A stretch of DNA of 64,000 nucleotides, from positions 124,001 to 188,000 of the forward strand of contig NZ_JAHWZX010000001.1 in the NCBI RefSeq assembly GCF_019351405.1, in the 5' to 3' direction. Positions 45,583 through 54,053 of the stretch are shown piece after piece. Every line of letters starts with the position of its first letter. The first letter of the stretch is position 1. Source of the stretch: Stakelama flava (GTDB lineage Bacteria; Pseudomonadota; Alphaproteobacteria; Sphingomonadales; Sphingomonadaceae). Position numbers and translations under genes: made by a program. The notes under the pieces were generated by a model. It had not been told where the DNA came from. It searched no databases and was given only the letters and a program-made list of their open reading frames with translations.

Positions 45583-45806
45583 CCCGTCTGCAATATATCA
45601 TCGTATCGTTCATGGTCTGGGCGCTTGGCATCGAACTGGTCGGAATCCTGTTGTGGAATATCGGCGATGCCGGGATATTCAGCCTGTCGCTGGTCACCAT
45701 TCCCGCACTGGTGCTGGTACTGATCTTTTTCTTCGCGATCGGCGCGTCGGCGGTCATCACCCGCCGCGCGGTGCGCCGGCGAAGCGCGCGGGGGGACTTC
45801 GCTTGA
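45579..45806 (+). CDS. Small two-helix membrane protein between trpB and trpA
   Basis: A 75-residue protein of unknown function. Two TM helices (about residues 5-25 and 33-57) are followed by a strongly basic tail ([15 protein letters not shown]). Both edges overlap neighbours: ATGA with the trpB stop and TTGA with the trpA start. Translation of trpA is therefore probably coupled to it. I do not recognise the family. The double overlap and the membrane profile argue that it is a real gene. Confidence 0.8.
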   Translation: MTRLQYIIVSFMVWALGIELVGILLWNIGDAGIFSLSLVTIPALVLVLIFFFAIGASAVITRRAVRRRSARGDFA

Positions 45807-46642
45807 AATCCGCCGCATCCGCCACCGACCGCGATACACAAGTACCGCCACGCGATCGACTCGCCGCTGCCTTCGCCTGTGCCCGTGACGAAGGGCGCGC
45901 CGCGCTCGTCACGTTCGTAACCGCGGGCCATGGCGACACCGATGCCAATCTCGACGCACTGGTCGCGGGCGGCGCGGATATCGTCGAATTGGGCATGCCG
46001 TTCACCGATCCGATGGCGGACGGCCCCGCGATCCAGGCTGCGAACCTGCGAAGCCTTGCCGCGCACACGACCACCGCCGACATCCTCGCCGTCGCGCGGG
46101 GCTTTCGAATGCGTCATCCCGCCGTTCCGCTGATCCTGATGGGCTATGCCAACCCAATGCTGCGCCGGGGGAGCGACTGGTTCGCGAATGCGGCGCGCGA
46201 AGCCGGGGCAGACGGCGTCATCTGCGTCGATATTCCGCCCGAGGAGGATTCAGCGCTTGGCCCCGCATTGCGCGATGCCGGGCTGCACCTGGTCCGCCTC
46301 GCCACCCCGACGACCGACGCGCGGCGGCTTCCCACCGTGGTGGATGGCGCCAGCGGCTTCCTTTATTATGTTTCGGTCGCCGGAATTACCGGGCTGCAAC
46401 AGGCGGCGCAGGACAGTATCGAAAGCGCGATTGCCCGGTTGAAAGGCGCGACCGATCTTCCGATCGCGGTCGGATTCGGCGTCCGCACACCCGAACAGGC
46501 GGCAGCGATCGGCCGCGTTTCCGACGGGGTGGTCGTCGGATCGGCGATCGTCGAACTGGTCGCAAAGCATGGCGGCGATGCATCGGGCGCGATCACCGAA
46601 TATATATCGACGCTGGCCACGGCCCTGCGCGGCGCAAGATAA
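45803..46642 (+). CDS. trpA: Tryptophan synthase alpha chain
   Basis: Cleaves indole-3-glycerol phosphate to indole and G3P (279 residues). [50 protein letters not shown] holds both catalytic acids. [45 protein letters not shown] and [28 protein letters not shown] complete the barrel. The only start that preserves the N-terminus is TTG at 45803, overlapping the small gene's TGA. The rare start may tune TrpA output through coupling. accD follows after 10 bases. Confidence 0.95.
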   Translation: MKSAASATDRDTQVPPRDRLAAAFACARDEGRAALVTFVTAGHGDTDANLDALVAGGADIVELGMPFTDPMADGPAIQAANLRSLAAHTTTADILAVARGFRMRHPAVPLILMGYANPMLRRGSDWFANAAREAGADGVICVDIPPEEDSALGPALRDAGLHLVRLATPTTDARRLPTVVDGASGFLYYVSVAGITGLQQAAQDSIESAIARLKGATDLPIAVGFGVRTPEQAAAIGRVSDGVVVGSAIVELVAKHGGDASGAITEYISTLATALRGAR

Positions 46643-46652
46643 GGATTATTCC

Positions 46653-47507
46653 ATGACCTGGCTCAACCGCGTGCGCAACGCGATCCCCTTCATCACCAAG
46701 CGTGAGACGCCCGATCATCTTTGGCACAAATGCAAGAATTGCGGTCAGATGATCTTCACCAAGGAGTATGAGGAAAATCTGCACGTCTGCCCTAATTGCG
46801 GCCATCATGGCCGCATCGCACCGGCGCAGCGGTTCGACCAGCTTTTCGATGATTCCCGCTACACCGTCCTTGCCGCCCCGCGCGTTGCCGACGACCCCCT
46901 GAAATTCCGCGATTCGAAACGGTACACCGACCGGCTGAAAACGGCGCGCACCGATACCGGCGATCCCGACGCATTTCTGAACGCCACGGGGAAGCTGGGC
47001 GGTCGCAAGGTCGTGATCGGGGTTCAGAACTTCGCCTTTATGGGCGGTTCGATGGGTCAGGCCGTGGGCGAAGCGTTTATTCAGGGCGTGGAAAAGGCGA
47101 TTGCCGAGGCCAGCCCCTATATCGTCTTCACCGCATCGGGCGGCGCACGCATGCAGGAAGGCATCCTGTCGCTGATGCAGATGCCGCGCACCACCGTCGC
47201 GATCCAGATGCTGCACGATGCGGGCCTGCCCTATATCGTCGTTCTCACCGATCCCACTTCGGGCGGGGTGATGGCTGCCTATGCCATGCTCGGCGATGTG
47301 CAGATCGCCGAACCCGGCGCCACGCTTGCCTTTACCGGCCGCAGGGTGATCGAGAACACGATCCGCGAAAAGCTGCCCGACGATTTTCAGACGAGCGAAT
47401 ATTATCGCGATCACGGCCTGGTCGACATGGTTACGCATCGCCATGAACTGCGCGAAAGGCTGACGAAGCTCGTTGACTATCTTACGCCCGACAGGAAGGC
47501 GGCATAG
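46653..47507 (+). CDS. accD: Acetyl-CoA carboxylase carboxyltransferase subunit beta
   Basis: Zinc-ribbon subunit that transfers carboxyl from biotin to acetyl-CoA, the first step of fatty acid synthesis (284 residues). The zinc site is Cys27/Cys30 and Cys46/Cys49 in CKNCGQMIF and CPNCGHH. The crotonase-fold domain has [47 protein letters not shown] and [23 protein letters not shown]. The start at 46653 is preceded by AAGGA. Its position between trpA and folC is common in proteobacteria. Confidence 0.96.
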   Translation: MTWLNRVRNAIPFITKRETPDHLWHKCKNCGQMIFTKEYEENLHVCPNCGHHGRIAPAQRFDQLFDDSRYTVLAAPRVADDPLKFRDSKRYTDRLKTARTDTGDPDAFLNATGKLGGRKVVIGVQNFAFMGGSMGQAVGEAFIQGVEKAIAEASPYIVFTASGGARMQEGILSLMQMPRTTVAIQMLHDAGLPYIVVLTDPTSGGVMAAYAMLGDVQIAEPGATLAFTGRRVIENTIREKLPDDFQTSEYYRDHGLVDMVTHRHELRERLTKLVDYLTPDRKAA

Positions 47508-47531
47508 CGCACCTGCGGGAAACACGGCATC

Positions 47532-48851
47532 ATGGATTACGCAGTCTCCGCCGACCCGGCGGTTCAGCGGCAGCTTGACCGGCTCGCCGCGCTTGGCCCC
47601 GGCGCGGATGTGCTTGGCCTTGATCGCATTGCCCGCCTGCTCGACCGGCTGGGCAATCCGCAGGATTCCTTACCCCCCGTGTTCCATGTCGCGGGCACCA
47701 ATGGAAAGGGGTCGACCTGCGCCTTTCTACGCGCCGCGCTGGAGGCGGACGGCAAGCGGGTGCATGTGTTCACCAGCCCTCATCTGGTGCGGTTCAACGA
47801 ACGTATACGCCTTGGCGGCACGCTGATCGCCGACGCCATGCTCGCCGATCTGCTGGCCGAGGTGATGGATCGTGGCGGCGAAGTCGGCGCCAGTTTTTTC
47901 GAAGTGACCACCGCCGCCGCGCTCCTCGCCTTTTCGCGCGAACCTGTCGATGCCTGCGTGATCGAGGTCGGGCTGGGCGGACGGCTCGACGCCACCAACG
48001 TTATTCGATCTCCGGCTGCTTGCGGCATCGCGCAACTGGGGATCGACCATCAGGCATTTCTCGGCAATACGCTTGCCGAAATCGCGGCCGAAAAGGCGGG
48101 GATCGCGCGCGAAGGGCGGCCGCTCGTTACCCTGTCCTATCGCGACGACGCCGCCGATGCAGTCGAACGAACCGCGCTTGCGCGCGGGGCGGCGCTGCGC
48201 ATGGCGGAGCGCGATTGGCGGTTCGAGCATGGGGAAGCCGGTGTTCGCATCACCGATGCGCGCGGGTCGATCACCGTCCCCCGCCCCCTGCTGGCGGGCG
48301 CGCACCAATCGACCAATCTTGCGCTTGCGGTCGCAATGCTGCGCGCACAGGACCGGGTGACGGTCAGCGACAAGGCGCTGATGGCAGCCGGAATCGCCGC
48401 GCACTGGCCCGCGCGAATGCAACGGCTGGGGCCCGGCCCGCTCACCGACCTGCTGCCCGCACCGGCGGAACTGTGGCTCGACGGCGGGCATAACGAAGCG
48501 GCCGGCGAAGCCGTAAGCGCCGCGTTGCGCGAACGCGCCGCCGGTCGGCCCGTCGATCTTGTCTGCGGAATGCTGGCGAACAAGGACATGGCGGGTCTGC
48601 TCGCTCCCTTTGCCGGTTTTGCCCGCTCGCTGGTGGCGGTGCCGGTGCCGGGACATGATCATCACGCCCCCGATTCGATGGCGCGGGTGGCGCGCGAACT
48701 GGGGATTCGCAACTGTTCCGGCGCGTTCGACCCTGCGGAAGCGCTATCGCTGCTGGGCCGACGCGATACCCGGCCATCGGTCGTTCTGATCCTCGGCTCG
48801 CTCTATCTCGCCGGCCAAGTGCTTGCGCTGAACGGAGAAAACCCCGCCTGA
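47532..48851 (+). CDS. folC: Folylpolyglutamate synthase/dihydrofolate synthase
   Basis: Mur-ligase-family enzyme adding glutamate to dihydropteroate and folates (439 residues). The P-loop is in FHVAGTNGKGSTCAFLRAAL, followed by VHVFTSPHLVRFNERIR, EVTTAAALLAF, the CVIEVGLGGRLDATN loop, GIDHQAFLGNTLAEIAAEKAGI and GAHQSTNLALAVAML. The C-terminal domain has LWLDGGHNEAAGEAV and LVCGMLANKDMAGLL. It closes the trp/accD unit. Confidence 0.94.
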   Translation: MDYAVSADPAVQRQLDRLAALGPGADVLGLDRIARLLDRLGNPQDSLPPVFHVAGTNGKGSTCAFLRAALEADGKRVHVFTSPHLVRFNERIRLGGTLIADAMLADLLAEVMDRGGEVGASFFEVTTAAALLAFSREPVDACVIEVGLGGRLDATNVIRSPAACGIAQLGIDHQAFLGNTLAEIAAEKAGIAREGRPLVTLSYRDDAADAVERTALARGAALRMAERDWRFEHGEAGVRITDARGSITVPRPLLAGAHQSTNLALAVAMLRAQDRVTVSDKALMAAGIAAHWPARMQRLGPGPLTDLLPAPAELWLDGGHNEAAGEAVSAALRERAAGRPVDLVCGMLANKDMAGLLAPFAGFARSLVAVPVPGHDHHAPDSMARVARELGIRNCSGAFDPAEALSLLGRRDTRPSVVLILGSLYLAGQVLALNGENPA

Positions 48852-48852
48852 T

Positions 48853-48880
48853 TAGTTGCTATTGACTTGCAATAACCGAA
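48853..48880 (+). promoter_or_regulatory. Candidate promoter/operator of the Cys-rich DUF6628-like gene
   Basis: The short gap after folC is AT-rich and contains TATTG-N5-CAATA (centred near 48866), with TTGACT at 48862-48867 as a possible -35 box. An AT-rich dyad with TTGCAAT-like halves recalls alphaproteobacterial Fur/Irr-type sites, but the match is loose. AGGAGG at 48883-48888 is a strong ribosome binding site for the next gene. Confidence 0.3.
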
Positions 48881-48896
48881 GTAGGAGGCTGTGCGC

Positions 48897-49346
48897 ATGA
48901 CGATTCAGCCTTCCCCTTCGCCGATGAAGCGCGCCGTACAGGCGCTGCCCCATGTTCAGCCGGACCATGCGCCCGCACGGCTTTTGCTGTTCGCGATGCG
49001 AAGAATGGGCGCGAATGGCCTCCACGACGCGGTGGCCGCGCATGCGCTGTTCACCACCTTCGGCCCCGGCTTCCGCCGCCCGCTCACCCTGCTTCGCACG
49101 CTGATGGCCGAAATATCGTCAAGCTCGACCGGGTCGATCCGGATCGCGCCGCCCTGCTGCTGCCGGATGACGGCGGACGAATCGGCGATGGTCGAATGCG
49201 TCGCGCGCATCACCACCCGCCCCGATCGCTCGGCACTGATCGCCGCCGACCTGGTCGGCCGCCGCGATCCCGGCGGCATACTCATCGCCGCCGCCGCCCT
49301 CGCCACCGCCTTCGAAGACCTCGGCGCACCGCTTTATCGTGATTGA
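48897..49346 (+). CDS. Conserved hypothetical protein, Cys-rich (DUF6628-like)
   Basis: A 149-residue soluble protein, apparently all-helical. An APPCCCRMTADE motif near residue 84 could bind metal. The C-terminal part repeats small hydrophobics (ILIAAAALATAFEDLG). I associate it with the sphingomonad DUF6628 group, but only from memory of the CCxRM motif. The ATG at 48897 is 8 bases after AGGAGG; a GTG two codons earlier is also possible. It is convergent with the AmpG-like gene, 12 bases apart. Function unknown. Confidence 0.65.
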   Translation: MTIQPSPSPMKRAVQALPHVQPDHAPARLLLFAMRRMGANGLHDAVAAHALFTTFGPGFRRPLTLLRTLMAEISSSSTGSIRIAPPCCCRMTADESAMVECVARITTRPDRSALIAADLVGRRDPGGILIAAAALATAFEDLGAPLYRD

Positions 49347-49358
49347 CGCGAAGCGGCG

Positions 49359-50702
49359 TCAGGCGGTCATGGTCTCGTCGCCGCGCGCGTCGCCCTCGCC
49401 CTGCGTACCCGCCGTACCGATCGAACGGTCCACCAGTCCGCTGTACATCATCCATCCATAGATCAGGATGCCCGGCACCGCCGCCAGCGTGGTCAGCAGA
49501 TAGAAGTTCACATATCCCATCGCCTCGATCAGCGCGCCTGCGGTGGTGCCGGTAATGATTCGCCCGACCACCGATGCAGCTGCGGAGATAAGCGCATATT
49601 GGAAGGCGGTGAATCGCAGGTCGCACAGTGCCGAGAAATACGCGACCACGACGACACCGCCGAAACCGCTGGCGAAGTTTTCAAACCCGATCGCGCCCGC
49701 CATGCCCATATTGCTGTGTCCAGCGGCGGCAAGCGCGGCGAAACTGACATTCGAAATCGCCATCAGGATCAGCGAAAACATCACCGATCGCTTCATCCCC
49801 ATTCGGGCATACAGGATGCCGCCGACGAAAATGCCGACCAGATAGGCCCAGAACCCGATGCCGACGTCGAAAAACGCGATCTCGTCGTTCGAAAATCCCA
49901 GATCGTCGAACAACAAGCGAAAGGTCAGGTTGGCCAGCGTGTCCCCGATCTTGTGGACCAGAATGAACAGCAGCACGATAAACGCGCCCTCGCGCCTGAA
50001 GAAATTCGCGACCGGGTCCCACACCGTGCCGACCATCGCAGCGACACCTTTGCGCTCGATGGGATCGCGGCGTCGTTGCGGCTCTCCCACCACCAGCCCG
50101 GTCAGCATCGCGGGCAGCGCGAGTGCTGCGCACACGATATAGGCCGCTTCCCAGCCCCAGCGCGCCGCCACGACCAATGCGATCGCGCCCGCGCCCGCCG
50201 ATCCGATCCGCCAGCCATATTGCGACATGCCCGATCCGACGCCCAACTGGCGCGGTTCCAGTATTTCGATGCGATAGGCATCGATGACAATATCGAATGT
50301 CGCGCTGGCCAAGGCGACCAGAATGGCGGCGATCGCGGTGGCGTAGATATCCTGTGTCGGCTGTTGCAGTGCCAGGTTGACGACCGCCACGATCACCAGC
50401 GCGCCGGTGAGGATCAGCCAGGATACCCGCTGACCCAGACGCCCCAGCAGCGGGATATGGATGGCATCGACCACCCATGCCCATGCCCATTTGAACGCAT
50501 AGACAAGAAAGGCCAGGCTGAACGCGGTGACGGTGGATTTCTCGATATTCGCCTGGGCAAGCCGCGTGGTCAGCGTCGCCGCGATCATCGCAAAGGGAAA
50601 TCCCGACGATATGCCGAGCGCAAGCGCCGCGAGCGGAGCCTTTTCCAGATAGGGCCGGACCGCATCGGTCCAGTTGCCACGCTCGCTCGTCATGTCATTC
50701 AT
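49359..50702 (-). CDS. AmpG-type muropeptide MFS permease
   Basis: A 447-residue inner-membrane transporter with about 12-14 hydrophobic segments. AmpG-like features: LAALALGISSGFPFAMIAATLTTRLAQ at TM1, AFKWAWAWVVDAIHIPLLG, an ASATFDIVIDAYRIEILEP segment and YGWRIGSAGAGAIALVVAARWGWEAAYIVCA. AmpG imports anhydromuropeptides for cell-wall recycling and feeds beta-lactamase induction. No ampD, ampR or beta-lactamase gene is adjacent, so the substrate is by family only. Confidence 0.85.
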   Translation of the reverse strand: MNDMTSERGNWTDAVRPYLEKAPLAALALGISSGFPFAMIAATLTTRLAQANIEKSTVTAFSLAFLVYAFKWAWAWVVDAIHIPLLGRLGQRVSWLILTGALVIVAVVNLALQQPTQDIYATAIAAILVALASATFDIVIDAYRIEILEPRQLGVGSGMSQYGWRIGSAGAGAIALVVAARWGWEAAYIVCAALALPAMLTGLVVGEPQRRRDPIERKGVAAMVGTVWDPVANFFRREGAFIVLLFILVHKIGDTLANLTFRLLFDDLGFSNDEIAFFDVGIGFWAYLVGIFVGGILYARMGMKRSVMFSLILMAISNVSFAALAAAGHSNMGMAGAIGFENFASGFGGVVVVAYFSALCDLRFTAFQYALISAAASVVGRIITGTTAGALIEAMGYVNFYLLTTLAAVPGILIYGWMMYSGLVDRSIGTAGTQGEGDARGDETMTA

Positions 50703-50792
50703 TACGCCAGTACGCTCCCCGATCCGGTTGGCCGCGCGAGACTAACGATATCGCGCACGAAAAACAGGGCGGATTTCGCAGCGCGCGGCGCG

Positions 50793-51224
50793 TCAGGCGG
50801 CGGAGCGGAACAGGCTGAAATTATCGGGCAGCTTCTTGGGCCGGTGCCCACCCTTCACCGCGTCGATCGCATCGATCGCGGCGAGCAGGTCGCGCTGGCT
50901 ATATGGCTTGGCCAGGCATCCGGCCGCGACGTCGCGCGCATCGGTGGGGCAGTCGCCGGTTACGAACAGCGCCGATATGCCGTGCCCGTGCGCGGCGCGC
51001 GCGACATCGGTGCCGCTGCCGTCCGCCAGACGGACATCGACCAGCACAAGGTCGATTTCCGCGCCCTGTTCGATCAGCGCGATGGCATCCGCAACCGAAT
51101 CGACGGTGGCGACGATCTGAAACCCTTCGTCGCCCAGGAAATGTTCGGTGTCGAACGCGACCAGCGGTTCATCCTCCACGATCAGAACATTATTGATCCG
51201 CCGTTTTTTCTTCCCGAACAGCAT
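50793..51224 (-). CDS. Stand-alone receiver-domain response regulator
   Basis: A 143-residue single-domain REC protein with a basic N-terminus (MLFGKKKRR). It has NVLIVEDEPLVAFDTEHFL (acidic pocket), Asp63 in DLVLVDVRLADGSGTD, the switch Thr in ISALFVTGDCP and the conserved Lys in CLAKPYSQRDLLAAI. It has no output domain and is not next to a kinase, so it probably relays phosphate or acts by protein contact, as do CpdR/DivK-like proteins. The C-terminus KKLPDNFSLFRSA is unusual. Confidence 0.88.
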   Translation of the reverse strand: MLFGKKKRRINNVLIVEDEPLVAFDTEHFLGDEGFQIVATVDSVADAIALIEQGAEIDLVLVDVRLADGSGTDVARAAHGHGISALFVTGDCPTDARDVAAGCLAKPYSQRDLLAAIDAIDAVKGGHRPKKLPDNFSLFRSAA

Positions 51225-51355
51225 CAGCCCCGCCCAACTCCACGCTACGCCGCCGCGCGATAGCGCGGAGTACCCATCAGTAACATATCAGCGCCACGTT
51301 CGTTTCGCGCGGCAAAGTTTTTGCACCGCCGCGCGAAACCTATATCAGGGCACCT

Positions 51356-52420
51356 GTGTCCAGTTCCTTAAATCCGCCCGCCGAAGATACCCTTAAAGGT
51401 GCTCAGCGCATCGCCAAGCTGCTCGCCCGCGCCGGAGTCGCCTCTCGCCGGGAAATCGAACGCATGATTGCCGATGGCCGGATCGCGATCGACGGAAAGC
51501 TGCTCGATACCCCCGCCACATTGGTAAAGTCGCTGAACGGCGTCACCGTCGACGGGCGGCCGGTAAAGGCGCCCGCGCCTGCTCGCCTCTTCATCTATCA
51601 CAAGCCGGCAGGGTTGCTGGTGACCGAGCGCGATCCGAAGGGGCGGCCAACCATCTATGACAAGCTACCCAAGGATTTGCCCCGCCTGATGCCCGTCGGT
51701 CGGCTCGACCTCAATACCGAGGGGCTGTTGCTGCTCACCACCGATGGCGGGCTGAAACGTCAGCTTGAATTACCCTCGACCGGGGTCGAACGCGTCTATC
51801 GCGCCCGCGCCTATGGCGAAGTCAGCCAGGTGCAGCTTGAGGATCTGATCGAGGGGGTGGAGATCGACGGGGTCCGCTATGGTCAGATCGACGCCAATCT
51901 GGAACGGCGGACAGGGGCCAATGTCTGGATCGAACTTCGCCTTGCCGAAGGCAAGAACCGGGAGGTTCGCCGCGTCCTCGAACATCTGGGGCTTAAGGTC
52001 AGCCGCCTGATTCGCCTCGCCTATGGCCCCTTCGTTCTCGGCGAGCTTCCACCGGGGGAGATCGGCGAGATACGCCAGCACGATCTGGTCACCTTCCGCA
52101 AATCGCTGTCGGGCGGCAGACGCGAAGGCGAGCGGCCGGTCGCCGGGCAGGCACCGCGAACCAGACGCCCTGCCCGCGATGGAGAAGCGACCGAAAAGCG
52201 GGGCGCAAAACCACCCCGCCCCCGGTCGAAATCGCAACGCCCGCGCAGCACCGACGCCATACCCGATGCGAAATCGCCGGCAGGGAAAAAGAAGCCCGCC
52301 ACCGGCAACCGGACCGCGAAAAACAACGCGCCCGCTCGTGAAAAACCTGCGGCGCGCATGGACGCCCCTGCAAAGCCGCGCGCGCGGCCCCGAAAGCCCG
52401 GCGGAGGCCGCCCGAAGTGA
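51356..52420 (+). CDS. rRNA pseudouridine synthase, RluB/RsuA family, with long basic tail
   Basis: Isomerises uridine in rRNA (354 residues, GTG start). The S4 domain is at about residues 17-62 (QRIAKLLARAGVASRREIERMIADGRIAIDG). The catalytic Asp lies in LMPVGRLDLNTEGLLLLTTDG. ANVWIELRLAEGKNREVRRVLEHLGLKVSRLIRLAYGPF is the RsuA/RluB signature. The last 105 or so residues are Lys/Arg/Pro/Ala-rich and look disordered. Its stop overlaps the rsmD GTG start (GTGA), so two rRNA-modifying enzymes are coupled. Confidence 0.93.
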   Translation: MSSSLNPPAEDTLKGAQRIAKLLARAGVASRREIERMIADGRIAIDGKLLDTPATLVKSLNGVTVDGRPVKAPAPARLFIYHKPAGLLVTERDPKGRPTIYDKLPKDLPRLMPVGRLDLNTEGLLLLTTDGGLKRQLELPSTGVERVYRARAYGEVSQVQLEDLIEGVEIDGVRYGQIDANLERRTGANVWIELRLAEGKNREVRRVLEHLGLKVSRLIRLAYGPFVLGELPPGEIGEIRQHDLVTFRKSLSGGRREGERPVAGQAPRTRRPARDGEATEKRGAKPPRPRSKSQRPRSTDAIPDAKSPAGKKKPATGNRTAKNNAPAREKPAARMDAPAKPRARPRKPGGGRPK

Positions 52421-52962
52421 GGATCATCGCCGGCCAATGGCGCGGCCGCCCGCTCACCACGCCGCGCGGCGACACCACCCGCCCGACCGCGGACCGCACG
52501 CGCGAAGCGCTGTTTTCGATGCTCGCCAGCCGCGTCGGCGATTTTGACGGCCTGCGCGTCGCGGATCTGTTCGCCGGATCGGGCGCGATGGGGCTGGAGG
52601 CTCTGTCGCGCGGCGCGGCCACCTGCCTGTTCGTCGAACAGGAACGCGGCGCGATCGAAGCGGTGCGCGAAAACGTTCTTCGCCTCGGCGCGCACGGCGC
52701 GGACATCCGCGCCCAATCGGTCATGGCGCTCGGCCCGGCGACACAGCCGCTCGACATCATCCTCATGGACCCGCCCTATGGCACGGGTGCGGGCAGCGTC
52801 GCGCTCGACCGGCTGAATCGCCTTGGCTGGATCGCCGACCATAGCTGGATCAGCATCGAAACCGGGCGTGACGAAGACGTTTCCGTCGCCGGTTTCGCGA
52901 TCGAGACCCGGCGCAACCATGGCAAGGCGGCATTGACCCTGCTGCGCCGCGAAGCCGCCTGA
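52417..52962 (+). CDS. rsmD: 16S rRNA (guanine966-N2)-methyltransferase
   Basis: SAM-dependent methyltransferase of 181 residues. It begins with GTG (MRIIAGQWRGRPLTTPRGDTTRPTADRTREALFSML, the RsmD N-terminal signature). VADLFAGSGAMGLEALSRGA binds SAM, ATCLFVEQERGAIEAVREN is motif II, and the catalytic IILMDPPYGTG is motif IV. It is coupled to the pseudouridine synthase gene by a GTGA overlap. Confidence 0.95.
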   Translation: MRIIAGQWRGRPLTTPRGDTTRPTADRTREALFSMLASRVGDFDGLRVADLFAGSGAMGLEALSRGAATCLFVEQERGAIEAVRENVLRLGAHGADIRAQSVMALGPATQPLDIILMDPPYGTGAGSVALDRLNRLGWIADHSWISIETGRDEDVSVAGFAIETRRNHGKAALTLLRREAA

Positions 52963-53028
52963 GCCGCTTCGACGCATACGACAGGCAGCACCAGTGCGCG
53001 GAGCCGATGCGGCCTGTATGCTTGCCGA

Positions 53029-54045
53029 ATGCGAATCGCGATTTTCGGTACAAAGGCGTATGACCGCCGCTTCCTGACAAAGGCCAACGTAGCGCACGGC
53101 CACGATCTCGTGTTCTTCGAACCCCGGCTCGACGAAGCGACGGCGGTGCTCGCTGACGGTTTTCCTGCCGTTTGCGTCTTCGTTAACGACTTGCTGAACG
53201 CGGACGTGCTCGAACGGCTGGCAGCGGGAGGAACCCGGCTGGTTGCGCTTCGCTGCGCCGGGACCAACAATGTCGATCTGTCGGCTGCGCTAAGGCTGGG
53301 GATCACGGTGGTGCGCGTGCCCGCCTATTCGCCGCATGCGGTCGCAGAATTCACCGTCGCGCTGATGCTCGCGCTCGATCGCAACATCGCGCGCGCATGG
53401 ACGCGCGTACGAGAGAATAATTTCGCGCTCGACGGGCTGATCGGGCGCAATCTGCACGAACGCACGGTCGGCGTGATCGGCACCGGCCGGATCGGCGCGC
53501 TGGTGGCGCGAAGCCTGCGGCTCGGCTTCGGGTGCGAGGTGCTGGCGAGCGATGTCGCGCGCGATCCCGATCTGGAAGCGGCGGGGGTTTGCTATGTCGA
53601 TCCGGCGACGCTGCTCGGCAATGTCGATATCGTCACGCTGCACTGCCCGCTGACGCCCGAAACGCATCACATCGTCGATGCCGCGGCGATTCAATCGGCA
53701 CGGCCGGGCATGATGATCGTCAACACCAGTCGAGGCGGCCTGATCGACACCGCAGCGATGATCGACGGGCTGAAATCGCGAAAGCTGGGCGGCGTGGCGC
53801 TGGACGTATATGAACAGGAAGCGGACCTGTTTTTCGAGGATCTGTCGAGCGAGATCGTTCAAGACGATCTGTTCCAGCGGCTGCTTACCTTTCCCAATGT
53901 ACTCGTCACCGGGCATCAGGCCTTTCTGACCGAAGAAGCGTTAACCGCCATCGCGGAAACGACACTGGCCAGCATATCGGATGCAGAGGCCGGACGCACG
54001 CTGCACAACCGCGTCACGCCCGAACAGGTACGGCCGCACGACTGA
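53029..54045 (+). CDS. ldhA: D-lactate dehydrogenase, fermentative LdhA type
   Basis: NADH-dependent reduction of pyruvate to D-lactate (338 residues). LVALRCAGTNNVDLSAA and PAYSPHAVAEFTVALMLALDRNI precede the Rossmann motif VGVIGTGRIGALVARSL. The catalytic Arg is in NTSRGGLIDT, the Glu is in the DVYEQEADLFFEDLSSEIVQDDLFQRL region, and the His is in TGHQAFLTEEAL. The DLFFED...IQDD segment closely matches E. coli LdhA rather than other 2-hydroxyacid dehydrogenases. It is convergent with the MHS transporter, 8 bases apart. Confidence 0.93.
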   Translation: MRIAIFGTKAYDRRFLTKANVAHGHDLVFFEPRLDEATAVLADGFPAVCVFVNDLLNADVLERLAAGGTRLVALRCAGTNNVDLSAALRLGITVVRVPAYSPHAVAEFTVALMLALDRNIARAWTRVRENNFALDGLIGRNLHERTVGVIGTGRIGALVARSLRLGFGCEVLASDVARDPDLEAAGVCYVDPATLLGNVDIVTLHCPLTPETHHIVDAAAIQSARPGMMIVNTSRGGLIDTAAMIDGLKSRKLGGVALDVYEQEADLFFEDLSSEIVQDDLFQRLLTFPNVLVTGHQAFLTEEALTAIAETTLASISDAEAGRTLHNRVTPEQVRPHD

Positions 54046-54053
54046 CCCGCCGC

